A stretch of DNA of 64,000 nt, taken from assembly GCF_000269965.1 (NCBI RefSeq), contig NC_017219.1, positions 1 to 64,000 of the forward strand. Direction: 5' to 3'. A model generated the notes under the pieces. It did not search any database and had not been told where the DNA came from. It worked only from the letters and a program-made list of their open reading frames with translations. This document shows, piece by piece, positions 10,829 to 19,785 of the stretch. The DNA is from Bifidobacterium longum subsp. infantis ATCC 15697 = JCM 1222 = DSM 20088 (GTDB taxonomy: Bacteria; Actinomycetota; Actinomycetes; Actinomycetales; Bifidobacteriaceae). Every line of letters starts with the position of its first letter. Within the stretch, counting starts at the first letter, position 1. The position numbers and the translations under genes are program-made.

Positions 10829-11092
10829 CAGGCGTCGTTGCTGGGCCGAGACTTGGGACTCCGGCGACGCTGGGGGTGGCAGGCGTCGGTGTTGGGACAG
10901 ATTTTGTATCTCTGACGACGCTGTGGAGGGCTTACCGTCGTCAGCGGTACAGATCTTGGAGTTCTGCCGACGCTGAGGGTGTGTTCTGTGTCGTTTGCGT
11001 CCAATTATTGGCCCTCTGCCGACGCTGGGCACAGCAAGCGTCGTTGCTGGGCCAAGTTCTGGACTGCCGCCGACGCAGAGAATGCACACAGC
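10829..11092. repeat. Degenerate 51-bp tandem repeat, five units
   Basis: Units start near 10829, 10880, 10931, 10982 and 11035. Each typically contains GCGTCG near its start and CGACGC near its end, so single units can fold on themselves and with neighbours. No convincing ORF covers it. The rest of the DUF3566-ATPase gap (11093-11286) shows no gene. The repeats lie upstream of the orphan ATPase at 11367. Confidence 0.7.
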
Positions 11093-11286
11093 GGTGTTGG
11101 TCTGCCAGCGTGTGGCAGCTTGGCGCCGTTGAGGAAGGCCTATGTGGTGTGGTTCCACCAAAGGACTGGCAGGTTGGCTGGCGTCAGCGGTTGATCTGCC
11201 GATGTTGTTGCTCGTCAGTCTGGACTGTTGGGCTTTCGTTTTGACAGCGGAAGGAAGATCCTCCTCGCGGTAGGGCAACAATTATT

Positions 11287-11330
11287 AGTATCGTAATTAA
11301 GGTAATCGTGATTACATTAACCATGATACT
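11287..11330. promoter_or_regulatory. Nested dyad operator upstream of an AAA ATPase
   Basis: Three inverted pairs share one centre at 11308.5: AGTATC/GATACT (11287-11292 and 11325-11330), TTAA/TTAA (11297-11300 and 11317-11320), and GTAATC/GATTAC (11302-11307 and 11310-11315). It is an AT-rich dyad 37 bp before the ATPase start, suited to binding a dimeric or tetrameric regulator. Confidence 0.6.
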
Positions 11331-11366
11331 CTTATTATTGGGCGGTAGACGGATCGGAGGGCTGCA

Positions 11367-12788
11367 ATGTTTGTCGCACGAGAGCACGAGTTACAAGTGC
11401 TGGAAAAGCTGTTTACCAGTGATTCATTCGAAATGGTGGTGCTGTACGGTAGGCGGCGTGTAGGGAAAACGGCGTTGATCGACGAATTTGTCAAAGATAA
11501 ACGCGTGCTGTACTTCACGGCCATACAGCAAAGCGCCAAGATGAATCTTGAAGATTTCTCAAGAGCGGCATTGTCGTTCTTTGGTATGCCGGATTCCACC
11601 CCGTCGTTTGGCAGGTGGTCTGATGCGTTATCGTTTGTTGCTGAACGTGCTGCACAGACTGACGAACGTATGGTGTTCGTATTCGATGAGTTCCCTTATG
11701 CGGCTGCCGCCGAGCCAGCATTACCCTCCATGTTGCAGATAGCAGTTGACCATGGATTCCTCGCCACAAAAGTGACGATGATTCTATCCGGTAGTAACGA
11801 GGGATTCATGGAAAACGACGTATTGGGGCGTAAAAGCCCGCTATACGGGCGTCGTACAGCACAGATTCGACTCCTGCCATTCGATTATGCGGATGCGGCA
11901 AAATTTCTAACGAACACATCTCCGCAAGAACTGGTCCAATACTATGCGACTTTCGGCGGTACGCCATATTATCTGGCTCGTATACAGGAAGCCGATGGCT
12001 TTGAATCCAATGTGCTGCGCTTGATGTTCGACAACTTGGGCGTACTGCGTGAGGAACCTATGATGCTGTTGCGTCAGGAGCTTCGTGAACCGGCATCGTA
12101 TTATTCGATATTGCAATCTATTGCGGGTGGTAATTCCTCGCCAAAGCTTATCGCTGAACATGCGGGTGTCGAATCTGATTCGATTGGAGCATATCTGAAA
12201 ACGCTGGTCGATTTGCGCTTAATTGAGCGAAAAGTGCCGTTTGGTGAAGATCCGAGTAAATCGCGCAAGGGAATGTATGTGGTGAGCGATCCCTTCTTTG
12301 CATATTGGTTCCGCTTTGTGGGGCGCAACATGAGCATTTTGGATGGTAATATCAGCGAGGAGGTTACGAGCAGACTCGCTTTTGGACCATCGTTTGATAC
12401 CTATGTTGGGCAACAATTTGAGACGATTTGCCTGCAATGGCTTATTCGAAACAACGCTATGGGCAACCTCCCCTTTGTTGCCACTCAATTCGGCAAATGG
12501 TGGGGCAATGATCCGATTGCTCACGAGCAAACCGATATCGATGTGATTGCTGCGGATTCGCTCGATAAAACGATTCTGTTCGGTGAATGCAAATGGCGTA
12601 ATTCATTCAACGAAACGGAGGCTATTGAAAGGCTCCATCAGCGTGCTGGCTTAGTCCGCGGCTATCAGGCAGGTAATGCGTGGCTTATGCTGTTCACCAA
12701 GAATCCGGTGAGTGAGTCCACGCGAACCCGCTACATGGATGATGAACGAATGGTATTCGTTTCTGCGGAAGAGTTATACACTGCGTGA
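11367..12788 (+). CDS. Orphan AAA ATPase with DUF234-type nuclease-like C-terminus
   Basis: A 473-residue protein of the archaeal/bacterial ATPase_2-DUF234 group. Walker A GRRRVGKTAL lies near 28-37 and Walker B MVFVFDEFPY near 100, with a sensor-like ILSGSN near 140. A winged-helix-like segment follows (about 255-300). The C-terminal DUF234 region has D-I-D-V followed by GECKW, resembling a PD-(D/E)XK core. The ATG has GGAGGGCTGCA upstream. The gene is AT-richer than gyrA. Its cellular role is unknown. It is preceded by a dyad and a 51-bp repeat array. Confidence 0.85.
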   Translation: MFVAREHELQVLEKLFTSDSFEMVVLYGRRRVGKTALIDEFVKDKRVLYFTAIQQSAKMNLEDFSRAALSFFGMPDSTPSFGRWSDALSFVAERAAQTDERMVFVFDEFPYAAAAEPALPSMLQIAVDHGFLATKVTMILSGSNEGFMENDVLGRKSPLYGRRTAQIRLLPFDYADAAKFLTNTSPQELVQYYATFGGTPYYLARIQEADGFESNVLRLMFDNLGVLREEPMMLLRQELREPASYYSILQSIAGGNSSPKLIAEHAGVESDSIGAYLKTLVDLRLIERKVPFGEDPSKSRKGMYVVSDPFFAYWFRFVGRNMSILDGNISEEVTSRLAFGPSFDTYVGQQFETICLQWLIRNNAMGNLPFVATQFGKWWGNDPIAHEQTDIDVIAADSLDKTILFGECKWRNSFNETEAIERLHQRAGLVRGYQAGNAWLMLFTKNPVSESTRTRYMDDERMVFVSAEELYTA

Positions 12789-12848
12789 TGCATTACTGGG
12801 TGATTGTGACGCGGGATATCCAGAGTCCTGCCGACAGCCACGTGGCAA

Positions 12849-13000
12849 TTACGCCAACTCACGCACCACCAAATCGGTGTTCAGGTGCATCACGCGCGGT
12901 GAAGAGACTCCGTTGATGGCTTTGATGACCACGTCGGCCATGGTCCAGCCGCACTGATCCATGTGCTGATCGACGGTGGTGAGTTCCGGGGTTATGGAGG
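12849..13000 (-). pseudogene. C-terminal remnant of a LacI-family regulator
   Basis: About 50 codons (ITPELTTVDQHMDQCG through LNTDLVVRELA, ending at a stop) match the end of LacI/GalR effector domains, where a TTVDQ-type strand and a final TELVVRES-like strand are conserved. No DNA-binding domain is present upstream, and the preceding codons are unrelated. The remaining 12789-13223 interval holds only the gdhA terminator and no other gene that I can support. Confidence 0.7.
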
Positions 13001-13154
13001 TGGAAGCTGAGCTGTTATCTGCAGAAGGCCGAATGTACCCCTCTGAAAGCAGATAGCTTGGATTGATGATCATATCCAAGAATTCACTCGTATAGTGGTG
13101 CGTAATGCTTACGTATTTGGGGATAGCACTTGTTGCGTTCGTTGTACATATAGC

Positions 13155-13192
13155 AATGCCCTTGCCTCCTCACGGGGAAGCAAGGGCATTAC
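13155..13192 (-). terminator. gdhA terminator hairpin
   Basis: AATGCCCTTGC and GCAAGGGCATT form an 11-bp stem around a 14-base loop, about 30 bp beyond the gdhA stop. No long T run follows on the minus strand. Confidence 0.6.
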
Positions 13193-13223
13193 GCTACTGC
13201 TTAGTACTGCTTAGCGGCAAGCG

Positions 13224-14663
<1,440 letters not shown>

Positions 14664-14780
14664 TCAGCGCAGCGCGCAAGATGCGTCATGGCACAGGTCG
14701 AGTGCGATGCGCAATCGCATGGTTGTGGACCGGACGCCGGCACGATTGACGGAACCTTGGTGTTGCTGGGTTTTGGCATG

Positions 14781-14823
14781 AAAAAGGGCTTTCGGACTCC
14801 GCCGAAAACCCTGACCGTGGAGC
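14781..14823 (-). repeat. Copy 1 of the tRNA-Ala terminator unit (att-like scar)
   Basis: A hairpin with a T tail on the minus strand (14781-14812), followed by GTGGAGC, the acceptor end of tRNA-Ala. It closely matches copy 2 at 15817-15870 and the true tRNA-Ala end at 19073-19127, though tRNA identity is lost after a few bases. It probably marks an old integration boundary. It lies in the 14571-14945 gap, which has no other gene. Confidence 0.6.
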
Positions 14824-14945
14824 CAGGGATTCCCGGTGTTTGTCGCTATTTCGCCGTTTTCTCGGTGTATCACGACATTGGGTGCCTTGCTACACACCCT
14901 GCCTTGGTCGGGCCCCTGTCCCGGCTTTCCTTTGTCCGTATCCCG

Positions 14946-15236
14946 TTATTTTCCGAAAAGGCCACTATGGGTGCCCGTTCGGGTCAGAGTGAGCACCAGC
15001 ACGTCCTTCTCTATGAGATAGACCAACAGCAGGTCTGGTGTGATATAGCACTCCCTGAAGCCGGTCATATTGCCTGTAAGCGCATGGTCATGATACCGGT
15101 CGGGCAGTGTGCCGCCCTCGGACAGAATGGATACAACCTGTTTGAAAAGGCCGGCGTCCAGTCCGCGTCGTCTGGCGAGTTTGAAGTCCTTCCTGAATCT
15201 GGACGTGGTCTTGACCGTGTACCGGATGCCGCTCAT
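14946..15236 (-). CDS. YafQ/RelE-family mRNA interferase toxin
   Basis: A 96-residue protein matching YafQ-like type II toxins: YTVKTTSRFRKDFKLARRRG at the N-terminus, HALTGNMTGFRECYITPDLLLVY in the core and a C-terminal LTLTRTGTHSGLFGK. The H-x-L-x-G, ECYI-PD and T-R-T-G-T-H-S-x-L-F elements are those of YafQ ribonucleases that cut mRNA on the ribosome. Its start overlaps the antitoxin stop by 4 bp. The pair lies between two tRNA-Ala terminator copies, so it is cargo of an integrated element. Confidence 0.9.
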   Translation of the reverse strand: MSGIRYTVKTTSRFRKDFKLARRRGLDAGLFKQVVSILSEGGTLPDRYHDHALTGNMTGFRECYITPDLLLVYLIEKDVLVLTLTRTGTHSGLFGK

Positions 15237-15511
15237 GCATCCAAGTCCTTGAACAAGGCGTTCAGGTCCCGGTAGCCCTTCACGTTCCCGTCCCTTGCGA
15301 TTCGCTTCGCCTCCAACATGGCGGAGACGGTCTCCCTGTTCGGCTCATCCAACGAGACGTTGAACGGTATGCCGCCCTGTCGCAGGGATTGGCGGATGAA
15401 TATGTTGACTGCGGTGGTCAGGTTCATGCCCAGCTCCCCGAACAGTTCCTCGGCTTGTTTTTTCAGCTCAGCGTTCATTCGGACGTTGACGGTGGTTGTC
15501 GTTCCGCTCAT
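15233..15511 (-). CDS. RelB/DinJ-family antitoxin
   Basis: A 92-residue antitoxin. The N-terminal ribbon-helix-helix region (TTTVNVRMNAELKKQAEELF, then LGMNLTTAVNIFIRQSLRQG) is typical of DinJ. The variable C-terminal part (about 55-92) would wrap and neutralise the YafQ-like toxin encoded immediately downstream. Such pairs are normally autorepressed through the RHH domain, so the operator should lie just upstream in 15512-15600. The ATG follows AAGGAGCCAAAG. Confidence 0.9.
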   Translation of the reverse strand: MSGTTTTVNVRMNAELKKQAEELFGELGMNLTTAVNIFIRQSLRQGGIPFNVSLDEPNRETVSAMLEAKRIARDGNVKGYRDLNALFKDLDA

Positions 15512-15689
15512 CTTTGGCTCCTTCCTTGGAAGACGTTCATATCATATATCCCTTGTCTATAGAAAACAACACATCATGTATATAGCGTTTTACATCGTAT
15601 GTAAAACGCTGGTTTCTATTAGGCTCTGTTGCACCAGAATTGGTATGACGGAGTCGAAAGATTTCTTTCCTGTGCGTATGGTTCCAGTG

Positions 15690-15870
15690 TCGTTCATCGG
15701 GTACCCATTTTGAGTATCTCGGTGGATACCCAAAACGCCGACATTTACGGACTTCCGTATGTTCGCCGTTCTCACCGTATACTTTGAAATCATTGGTACT
15801 TCGCCGTTTTGATATGAAAAAGGGCTTCCGGACTCCGCCGAAAACCCTGACCGTGGAGCTAGCCGGGTTC
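15690..15870. repeat. att-like direct repeat, copy 2
   Basis: Matches 18945-19127 over about 180 bp with scattered mismatches. Shared elements include an inverted GGGTACCC/GGATACCC-type hairpin, the TTGGTA-TTCGCCG segment and a terminator hairpin (15817-15848). The last 17 bases (15854-15870) are identical to the 3' end of tRNA-Ala (19111-19127). This is the expected left end of an element integrated into the tRNA-Ala gene. The 15512-15689 stretch before it has no supported gene. Confidence 0.75.
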
Positions 15871-15989
15871 CCACGCCGCAGCCTCATGGTCCCGCCCCTA
15901 GAGGCCGGGTCCCACGAGCAACCCGCCCGTGTCATGCCCGGACGCTGCGACGAACCGGTCCGGACCCGATGCCATTACAAGCTATTGGA

Positions 15990-16404
15990 CGTGCCCATTA
16001 TGGAATGCTTCGACGAGGACCGGAAAGCGTTGATGCCCCTGCCATCCACACGTTTCGACCCGATCCGTTGGGAAAGCGGGAAAGCCGACAGGTACGGGCG
16101 TATCGAGATCGACTCGAACCGGTACCTCGCCGGCGGCAAGTGGCACGGCGGGAAACTTTTGGCCGCGGCCGGGTGGGACAGCGTGCGGATCACCGATCCC
16201 TCGTCCGGCGAGATGATCGCCGAATATCCTAGGCGATACGGCGGAGCATCCAGCACGCTGCAGGACCCGGCCCTGGTCTCGCTCGCCCTGCGCCACAGGG
16301 ACGGGAACTGGAGGTATACGCCCAAGGGCCCGACCTGACCGGCTACGACCGGTTCATCACCGGCACGGACGCCACACGGGACGATGAGTGGGAGGAGGCG
16401 CGGT
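15990..16404 (+). pseudogene. IS21-family transposase IstA, C-terminal fragment
   Basis: About 110 codons resembling the C-terminal beta-barrel region of IstA transposases (ALMPLPSTRFDPIRW, then VDKYG-like KADRYGRIEID, and NRYLAGGKWHGG). Reading continues after a frameshift near 16325 to a stop at about 16404 (DLTGYDRFITG through DDEWEEAR). The catalytic DDE core is absent, so it cannot transpose. Confidence 0.65.
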
Positions 16405-16510
16405 GAGTAGGAGACCCGGTCCCAGGATCCCGGAGATTAAGCGACGCCGGGCCGACACCATCGCCAAAAGCGAACGCGTCATGACCATGAGCCGGCACCT
16501 GACATTGACC
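16403..16510 (+). pseudogene. IS21-family helper ATPase IstB, N-terminal fragment
   Basis: Starts at a GTG overlapping the istA end, as istB does in IS21 elements. About 35 codons (RIPEIKRRRADTIAKSERVM, then TMSRHLTLT) read as the beginning of an IstB-like protein. It is cut off by the ISL3 remnant. The match is from memory of the family and rests partly on the position. Confidence 0.4.
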
Positions 16511-16999
16511 CGTGGCGTCCTGGCTGACCACCTCGATGGCGTGGGGCAGTATCCGTGCGGCGGCTTTCTTGTATCCGGCGAACGCGTCCATCGCCACGAC
16601 CCTCACACGCTCGCGGAACGCCTGGCCGCGTTCCTGGAGCCATGTGGTGAACGCCTTCTCGCTCCTGCCTTCGACCATGTCCAGCAGGCGGGCCGTCCCG
16701 CCTTTCTTCCTGGGCGTCAGGTCCACGATGATGGTCACTTACCTACTGCCGAACGGGGTGTGTCGCCACACGTGCTCGTCCACGCCGATCTCCTCGACAC
16801 CGTCGCACTGGGCGCAACACCGTGCGGCGGGCCCCTCCGGCTCGCAGCGTATCTGCCACACGCCCCCGCGAGTGCCCATGGCCAGGTGCCGTTGCACCAG
16901 GGGACGCAACCCCAATCCGTCCAGGCCGAGCAACACCCATCCGTCGAACGTGCTAAACTCAATGCCAAGCCGCACGGTATCCTTCACTTTTTCTTTCAC
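16487..16999 (-). pseudogene. ISL3-family transposase, broken
   Basis: Two minus-strand frames together resemble the first half of an ISL3 transposase. One (16999 to 16739) holds a degenerate zinc-ribbon start and GVDEHVWRHTPFGSR with the first catalytic Asp. The second (16738 to about 16490) continues with IIVDLTPRKKGGTARLLDMVEGRS and VVAMDAFAGYKKAA with the second Asp. A frameshift joins them. The region between the zinc ribbon and the DDE core is shortened, and the C-terminal half is missing. Confidence 0.75.
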
Positions 17000-17077
17000 A
17001 CAACGAATGAAACCGCACGGCCCTTACACACCAAAATCGGAAGAGCCGGGTAAATCAACGATTCAAGGAAGAATCAA

Positions 17078-17722
17078 ATGAAAAAAGTAAGGAAATACCT
17101 CGCACGAATCATCGCCTGTATCTTGTCGATGGCGACATTGTTGGTGGTGGCTCCCGTTGCGAATGCAAGTGTCCCGGATGCTCAGTCCGATGGCTACGTT
17201 CCTTGTGCAGTACCGTCAGTGGATACGGAACTCGAGAACCTGCTCTGGAAAATCGTTGATGTCGGTGAATATTTCAGCTTTGAAGGTGATCGTCTCACCG
17301 TCTCGCTGTCAGAGGAGCAACTGAAGACCGATTACGGTTTCTCCGATGCAGAATATGTGTTCCTGGTCGATAACGTCCTCAATCCACCCACGGAGGACAT
17401 CCAAGACATAGAGTCGCTTCCAACGACCTATGCCAGTTGCAGCGGCGTATACATCTCCTACATAGATTTCACCGTAGGATTCGCGGCAGCGCTTTTCGCG
17501 GCTTCCTCGGTTAGCCCGGCGGCTCTTGCCGCAGCATTCACCGCAGTTGCCTCGGCAATCAGTGGGCCCGTCGGTACCATGATCGCTGGAGGCGTCGCTG
17601 TCTTGGGCATCGGATTCTTTGCTGATCTCGCCACAAAAATCATCGGCGCAGTTGCTCAAGGAAAGGGAGTATGCCTCACACTGGCTTGGGAATTCCCACC
17701 GTTGAAATCTGAAATCATATGA
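17078..17722 (+). CDS. Secreted protein with Gly/Ala-rich hydrophobic core (bacteriocin-like candidate)
   Basis: A 214-residue protein that I do not recognise. It has a clear Sec signal peptide: a basic MKKVRKYLAR start, a hydrophobic core, and cleavage after ANA near residue 30. The mature part contains four Cys, an acidic middle, and a long Ala/Gly-rich hydrophobic stretch (about 125-195) that could insert into membranes, then a charged tail with one Cys. The ribosome site AAGGAAGAATCAA is good. A small membrane protein follows after 20 bp. Composition is AT-richer than the core genome. A secreted membrane-active toxin is possible but unproven. Confidence 0.7.
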   Translation: MKKVRKYLARIIACILSMATLLVVAPVANASVPDAQSDGYVPCAVPSVDTELENLLWKIVDVGEYFSFEGDRLTVSLSEEQLKTDYGFSDAEYVFLVDNVLNPPTEDIQDIESLPTTYASCSGVYISYIDFTVGFAAALFAASSVSPAALAAAFTAVASAISGPVGTMIAGGVAVLGIGFFADLATKIIGAVAQGKGVCLTLAWEFPPLKSEII

Positions 17723-17742
17723 TGCAGTTGTAAGGCATTATT

Positions 17743-18081
17743 GTGATGAAAAAGTGGGATTGGAAGTCATGGCTCTGTGCATGGCTGTTCGCTTCTTGCT
17801 CAATTAGTGGAGCAACGGAGATCAAGCGCGGGGCCATGACCCCATTCGCAGTCGTGTATCTGATTACTGCCGTTGTGGCATTGATATTGTTTGTGTGGTC
17901 GTGCCTTAAAACACAGAACATAAAGCTTTCGGTTATTCTTACGACGGCGCTTATAGTGCCAGTAGCCGTTATGTTGATATTCAACGGGTCTCTCAGCAGA
18001 TTTCTCGTCTACATCTATTTCGTAGCAATACTTTTGGCCGCGTTAGTGCACAAGTATGGCAGACCACAGAAAAAGCAGTAG
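17743..18081 (+). CDS. Small membrane protein (possible immunity partner)
   Basis: 112 residues, about four hydrophobic segments (near 8-25, 33-52, 60-78 and 85-103), and a basic cytoplasmic tail ending KYGRPQKKQ. No family is recognised. It lies 20 bp after the secreted protein on the same strand, so the two are probably co-transcribed. Size and topology would fit an immunity protein that protects the producer, but nothing in the sequence proves it. The first two codons are both Met; 17746 is an alternative start. Confidence 0.65.
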   Translation: MMKKWDWKSWLCAWLFASCSISGATEIKRGAMTPFAVVYLITAVVALILFVWSCLKTQNIKLSVILTTALIVPVAVMLIFNGSLSRFLVYIYFVAILLAALVHKYGRPQKKQ

Positions 18082-18107
18082 CGGCCATGCACGTGCAAAC
18101 AAGAAAG

Positions 18108-18137
18108 GCCCGTCCGGGTGTTGAAACTCGGACGGGC
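18108..18137 (-). terminator. Hairpin at the end of the integrase remnant
   Basis: GCCCGTCCG (18108-18116) and CGGACGGGC (18129-18137). On the minus strand the stem is followed by CTTTCTTGTTT. It also lies just after the plus-strand membrane protein gene, so it may serve both strands. Confidence 0.6.
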
Positions 18138-18249
18138 TGGCCGTTATCGACGGCTGGGTGTCATCGCCCAGATGGCGATTGCCATCACGACGATGTCGGC
18201 GGCGATGGAGTGCATCGCGGGTGCGAGGCTGATGACGATGACCGCCATC

Positions 18250-18815
18250 AGCCACACGTGCAGGCTGACCACTTCTCCGATTCGTAGGTCAAGGATGGCC
18301 CCCAGCCATATGGAGATTCGTGTGGTGTTGGGCATGGCGGCATAGATGGTCTGAAGTTCCTCGGCTGTGGCCGGGGGTATTTGAGCTTGCCGGGATTTTG
18401 GGATTGCGGGGGCTTTCATGGTAACGGGTGATTTGTCTACGGCTCCTTCGGCCACTGCCTTCGCGTACACGGCTTTCAAGAGGTGGAACGTTTTCTTGCG
18501 GGGCGTCGCTCCCCCGAAATTGCCTAAATTGGCTAGCCACCGGTTTATGTCTTCAGTCGTGATGCCGGCGAGGTGGTATCTCCAGAAGAATGCGTGGGAC
18601 AGATGCGCAAGGTATTACCGATGCTTTCTTTTGCTTCCTGCGGTTAGTTCGGCTCCGTCGGAAGAATAGTTGAGCCATGTGGGTGCGAATTCTTCCATGA
18701 CGTAGTCGCAGAACAGTACTCTGCGGCGTTTTACGGCGTCTTCCTGCCTTTTACGTTTCCACTGTTTAATACCGGCTCTGTCGGCTTCTATACGGCTTCT
18801 TTCGGTGTTTAGCCA
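18250..18815 (-). pseudogene. Tyrosine recombinase (phage integrase), truncated with a stop
   Basis: Reads as an actinobacterial phage-type integrase. The N-terminal part (KQWKRKRQEDAVKRRRVLF, then EEFAPTWLNYSS) is followed by a core-binding region (FFWRYHLAGITTEDINRWLA) and the start of the catalytic domain (PPATAEELQTIYAAMP, then AILDLRIGEVVSL with the first catalytic Arg). An in-frame TAA sits at 18615-18617. The protein loses homology after GEVVSL, so the H-x-x-R and Tyr motifs are missing. Orientation and nearness to tRNA-Ala fit the integrase of the island. Confidence 0.8.
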
Positions 18816-18944
18816 TGCCTATGCCGATAACTGGTCTTTGAACGTTTTTGTGATGACCTCTCCCCGATAACTGTATTTTGCTCGATAGGAATTTCGGTCT
18901 GCCCGATATACGACACTTCCAAATTTTGTGTGCATGAGCCCACT

Positions 18945-19127
18945 ATGACGTGATGGGTGCCCAATTCGGGTACCTCGGCGGGTACCCATTTCGTTGACAT
19001 TGGCCGCCTTTCCGTACATTCTCGTTTGTGCCGTATGCCTTGAAAACGTTGGTATTCCGCCGTCTTGGCGTGAAAAAAGGGCTTCCAGATTTCTCTGAAA
19101 ACCCTGATCGTGGAGCTAGCCGGGTTC
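18945..19127. repeat. att-like direct repeat, copy 3 (at tRNA-Ala)
   Basis: Counterpart of 15690-15870. It includes GGGTACCT/GGGTACCC hairpin arms, a terminator for tRNA-Ala on the minus strand (19073-19105, with a run of T) and the first 17 bases of the tRNA 3' end. It represents the right end of the island, or the native attachment site. The 18816-18944 part shows nothing clear. Confidence 0.7.
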
Positions 19128-19183
19128 GAACCGGCGACCCTCTGCTTGCAAAGCAGATGCGCTACCAGCTGCGCTATAGCCCC
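19111..19183 (-). tRNA. tRNA-Ala (anticodon TGC)
   Basis: A 73-nt cloverleaf on the minus strand. It starts GGGGCTATAGCGC, has the anticodon loop TTTGCAA between TCTGC and GCAGA stems, and a T loop GTTCGAA. The discriminator is A and CCA is not encoded. A terminator follows immediately downstream. It is the integration target of the island. Confidence 0.97.
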
Positions 19184-19225
19184 GTGAGAAAAAAAGAGCG
19201 GCTCGCGGCCGCTTCATTTTTCCTG

Positions 19226-19299
19226 TGGGCCCGGGAGGACTTGAACCTCCGACCTCATCCTTATCAGGGATGCGCTCTAACCAGCTGAGCTACGGGCCC
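19226..19299 (-). tRNA. tRNA-Ile (anticodon GAT)
   Basis: A 74-nt minus-strand cloverleaf with acceptor GGGCCCG/CGGGCCC, a D arm with GCTGGTTAGAGC, anticodon loop CTGATAA reading GAT, and T loop TTCAAGT. CCA is not encoded. It is 42 bp upstream of tRNA-Ala and probably co-transcribed with it. Confidence 0.97.
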
Positions 19300-19405
19300 G
19301 ATCCATACGCTTCAAAAGCGCACAAGTGATTACAATACCATTGAACGGCGGTATGTCAATAACGGCGTGTCGTGATTGTCGCTTGCGCCATGATTGCCGG
19401 CGCGG

Positions 19406-19471
19406 CGGTCAATGTCCAGCAACACAGCGGTCAATGTTCAGCAACGCCACAGCCAATGCCCAGCTACGTAA
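19406..19471. repeat. 22-bp tandem repeat, three units
   Basis: CGGTCAATGTCCAGCAAC-type units begin at 19406, 19428 and 19450, the third more diverged (CAGCCAATGCCCAGC). They lie in the 19300-19785 gap upstream of the tRNA pair, which otherwise shows no convincing gene. Confidence 0.55.
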
Positions 19472-19785
19472 CCTTGCGTTCTCACACCGTAATGCTGCGG
19501 TTACACCTCCCGCCCTGCACAGAAATGTCCAATACACAGCCAAAAACCCAACTAGTGTAAACGCACTCTAGAAAAGGGATACGGGGTTGCGGACCCTATA
19601 TTTCTATGATCAGGGCGAGCCACCAAAGAATCACCGCATGTGACCGGCACTGCGAATCCAGGATTACATGCGGCGCGTAGGCTCATGGCCCATAGCGCTG
19701 TTCGACATGATCGTCGCGTGCATACGTCATATGAAACTGAGGTTTAGGGAGAAGAAGCCGGAGTACGACTTATCTCCCCAAACCC

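Larger units (their letters stand above)
14781..19183. mobile_element. Decayed tandem integrative island at tRNA-Ala
   Basis: Three copies of the tRNA-Ala 3' end and/or terminator divide the region into two segments. The first (about 1 kb) carries the toxin-antitoxin pair. The second (about 3.2 kb) carries IS21 and ISL3 remnants, a secreted protein, a membrane protein and a broken tyrosine integrase next to the tRNA. Integrase adjacent to a tRNA with a duplicated tRNA 3' end is the classic layout of site-specific integration. Neither segment appears mobile now. Confidence 0.75.

Noticed and set aside
10829..11092. 51-bp repeats as CRISPR
   Set aside because: Conservation is spread over the unit and split into inverted halves, with no constant repeat and variable spacer.
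15784..16338. Single 184-codon gene
   Set aside because: Its first part is the terminator/tRNA-end repeat, not coding; only the part from about 15990 resembles IstA.
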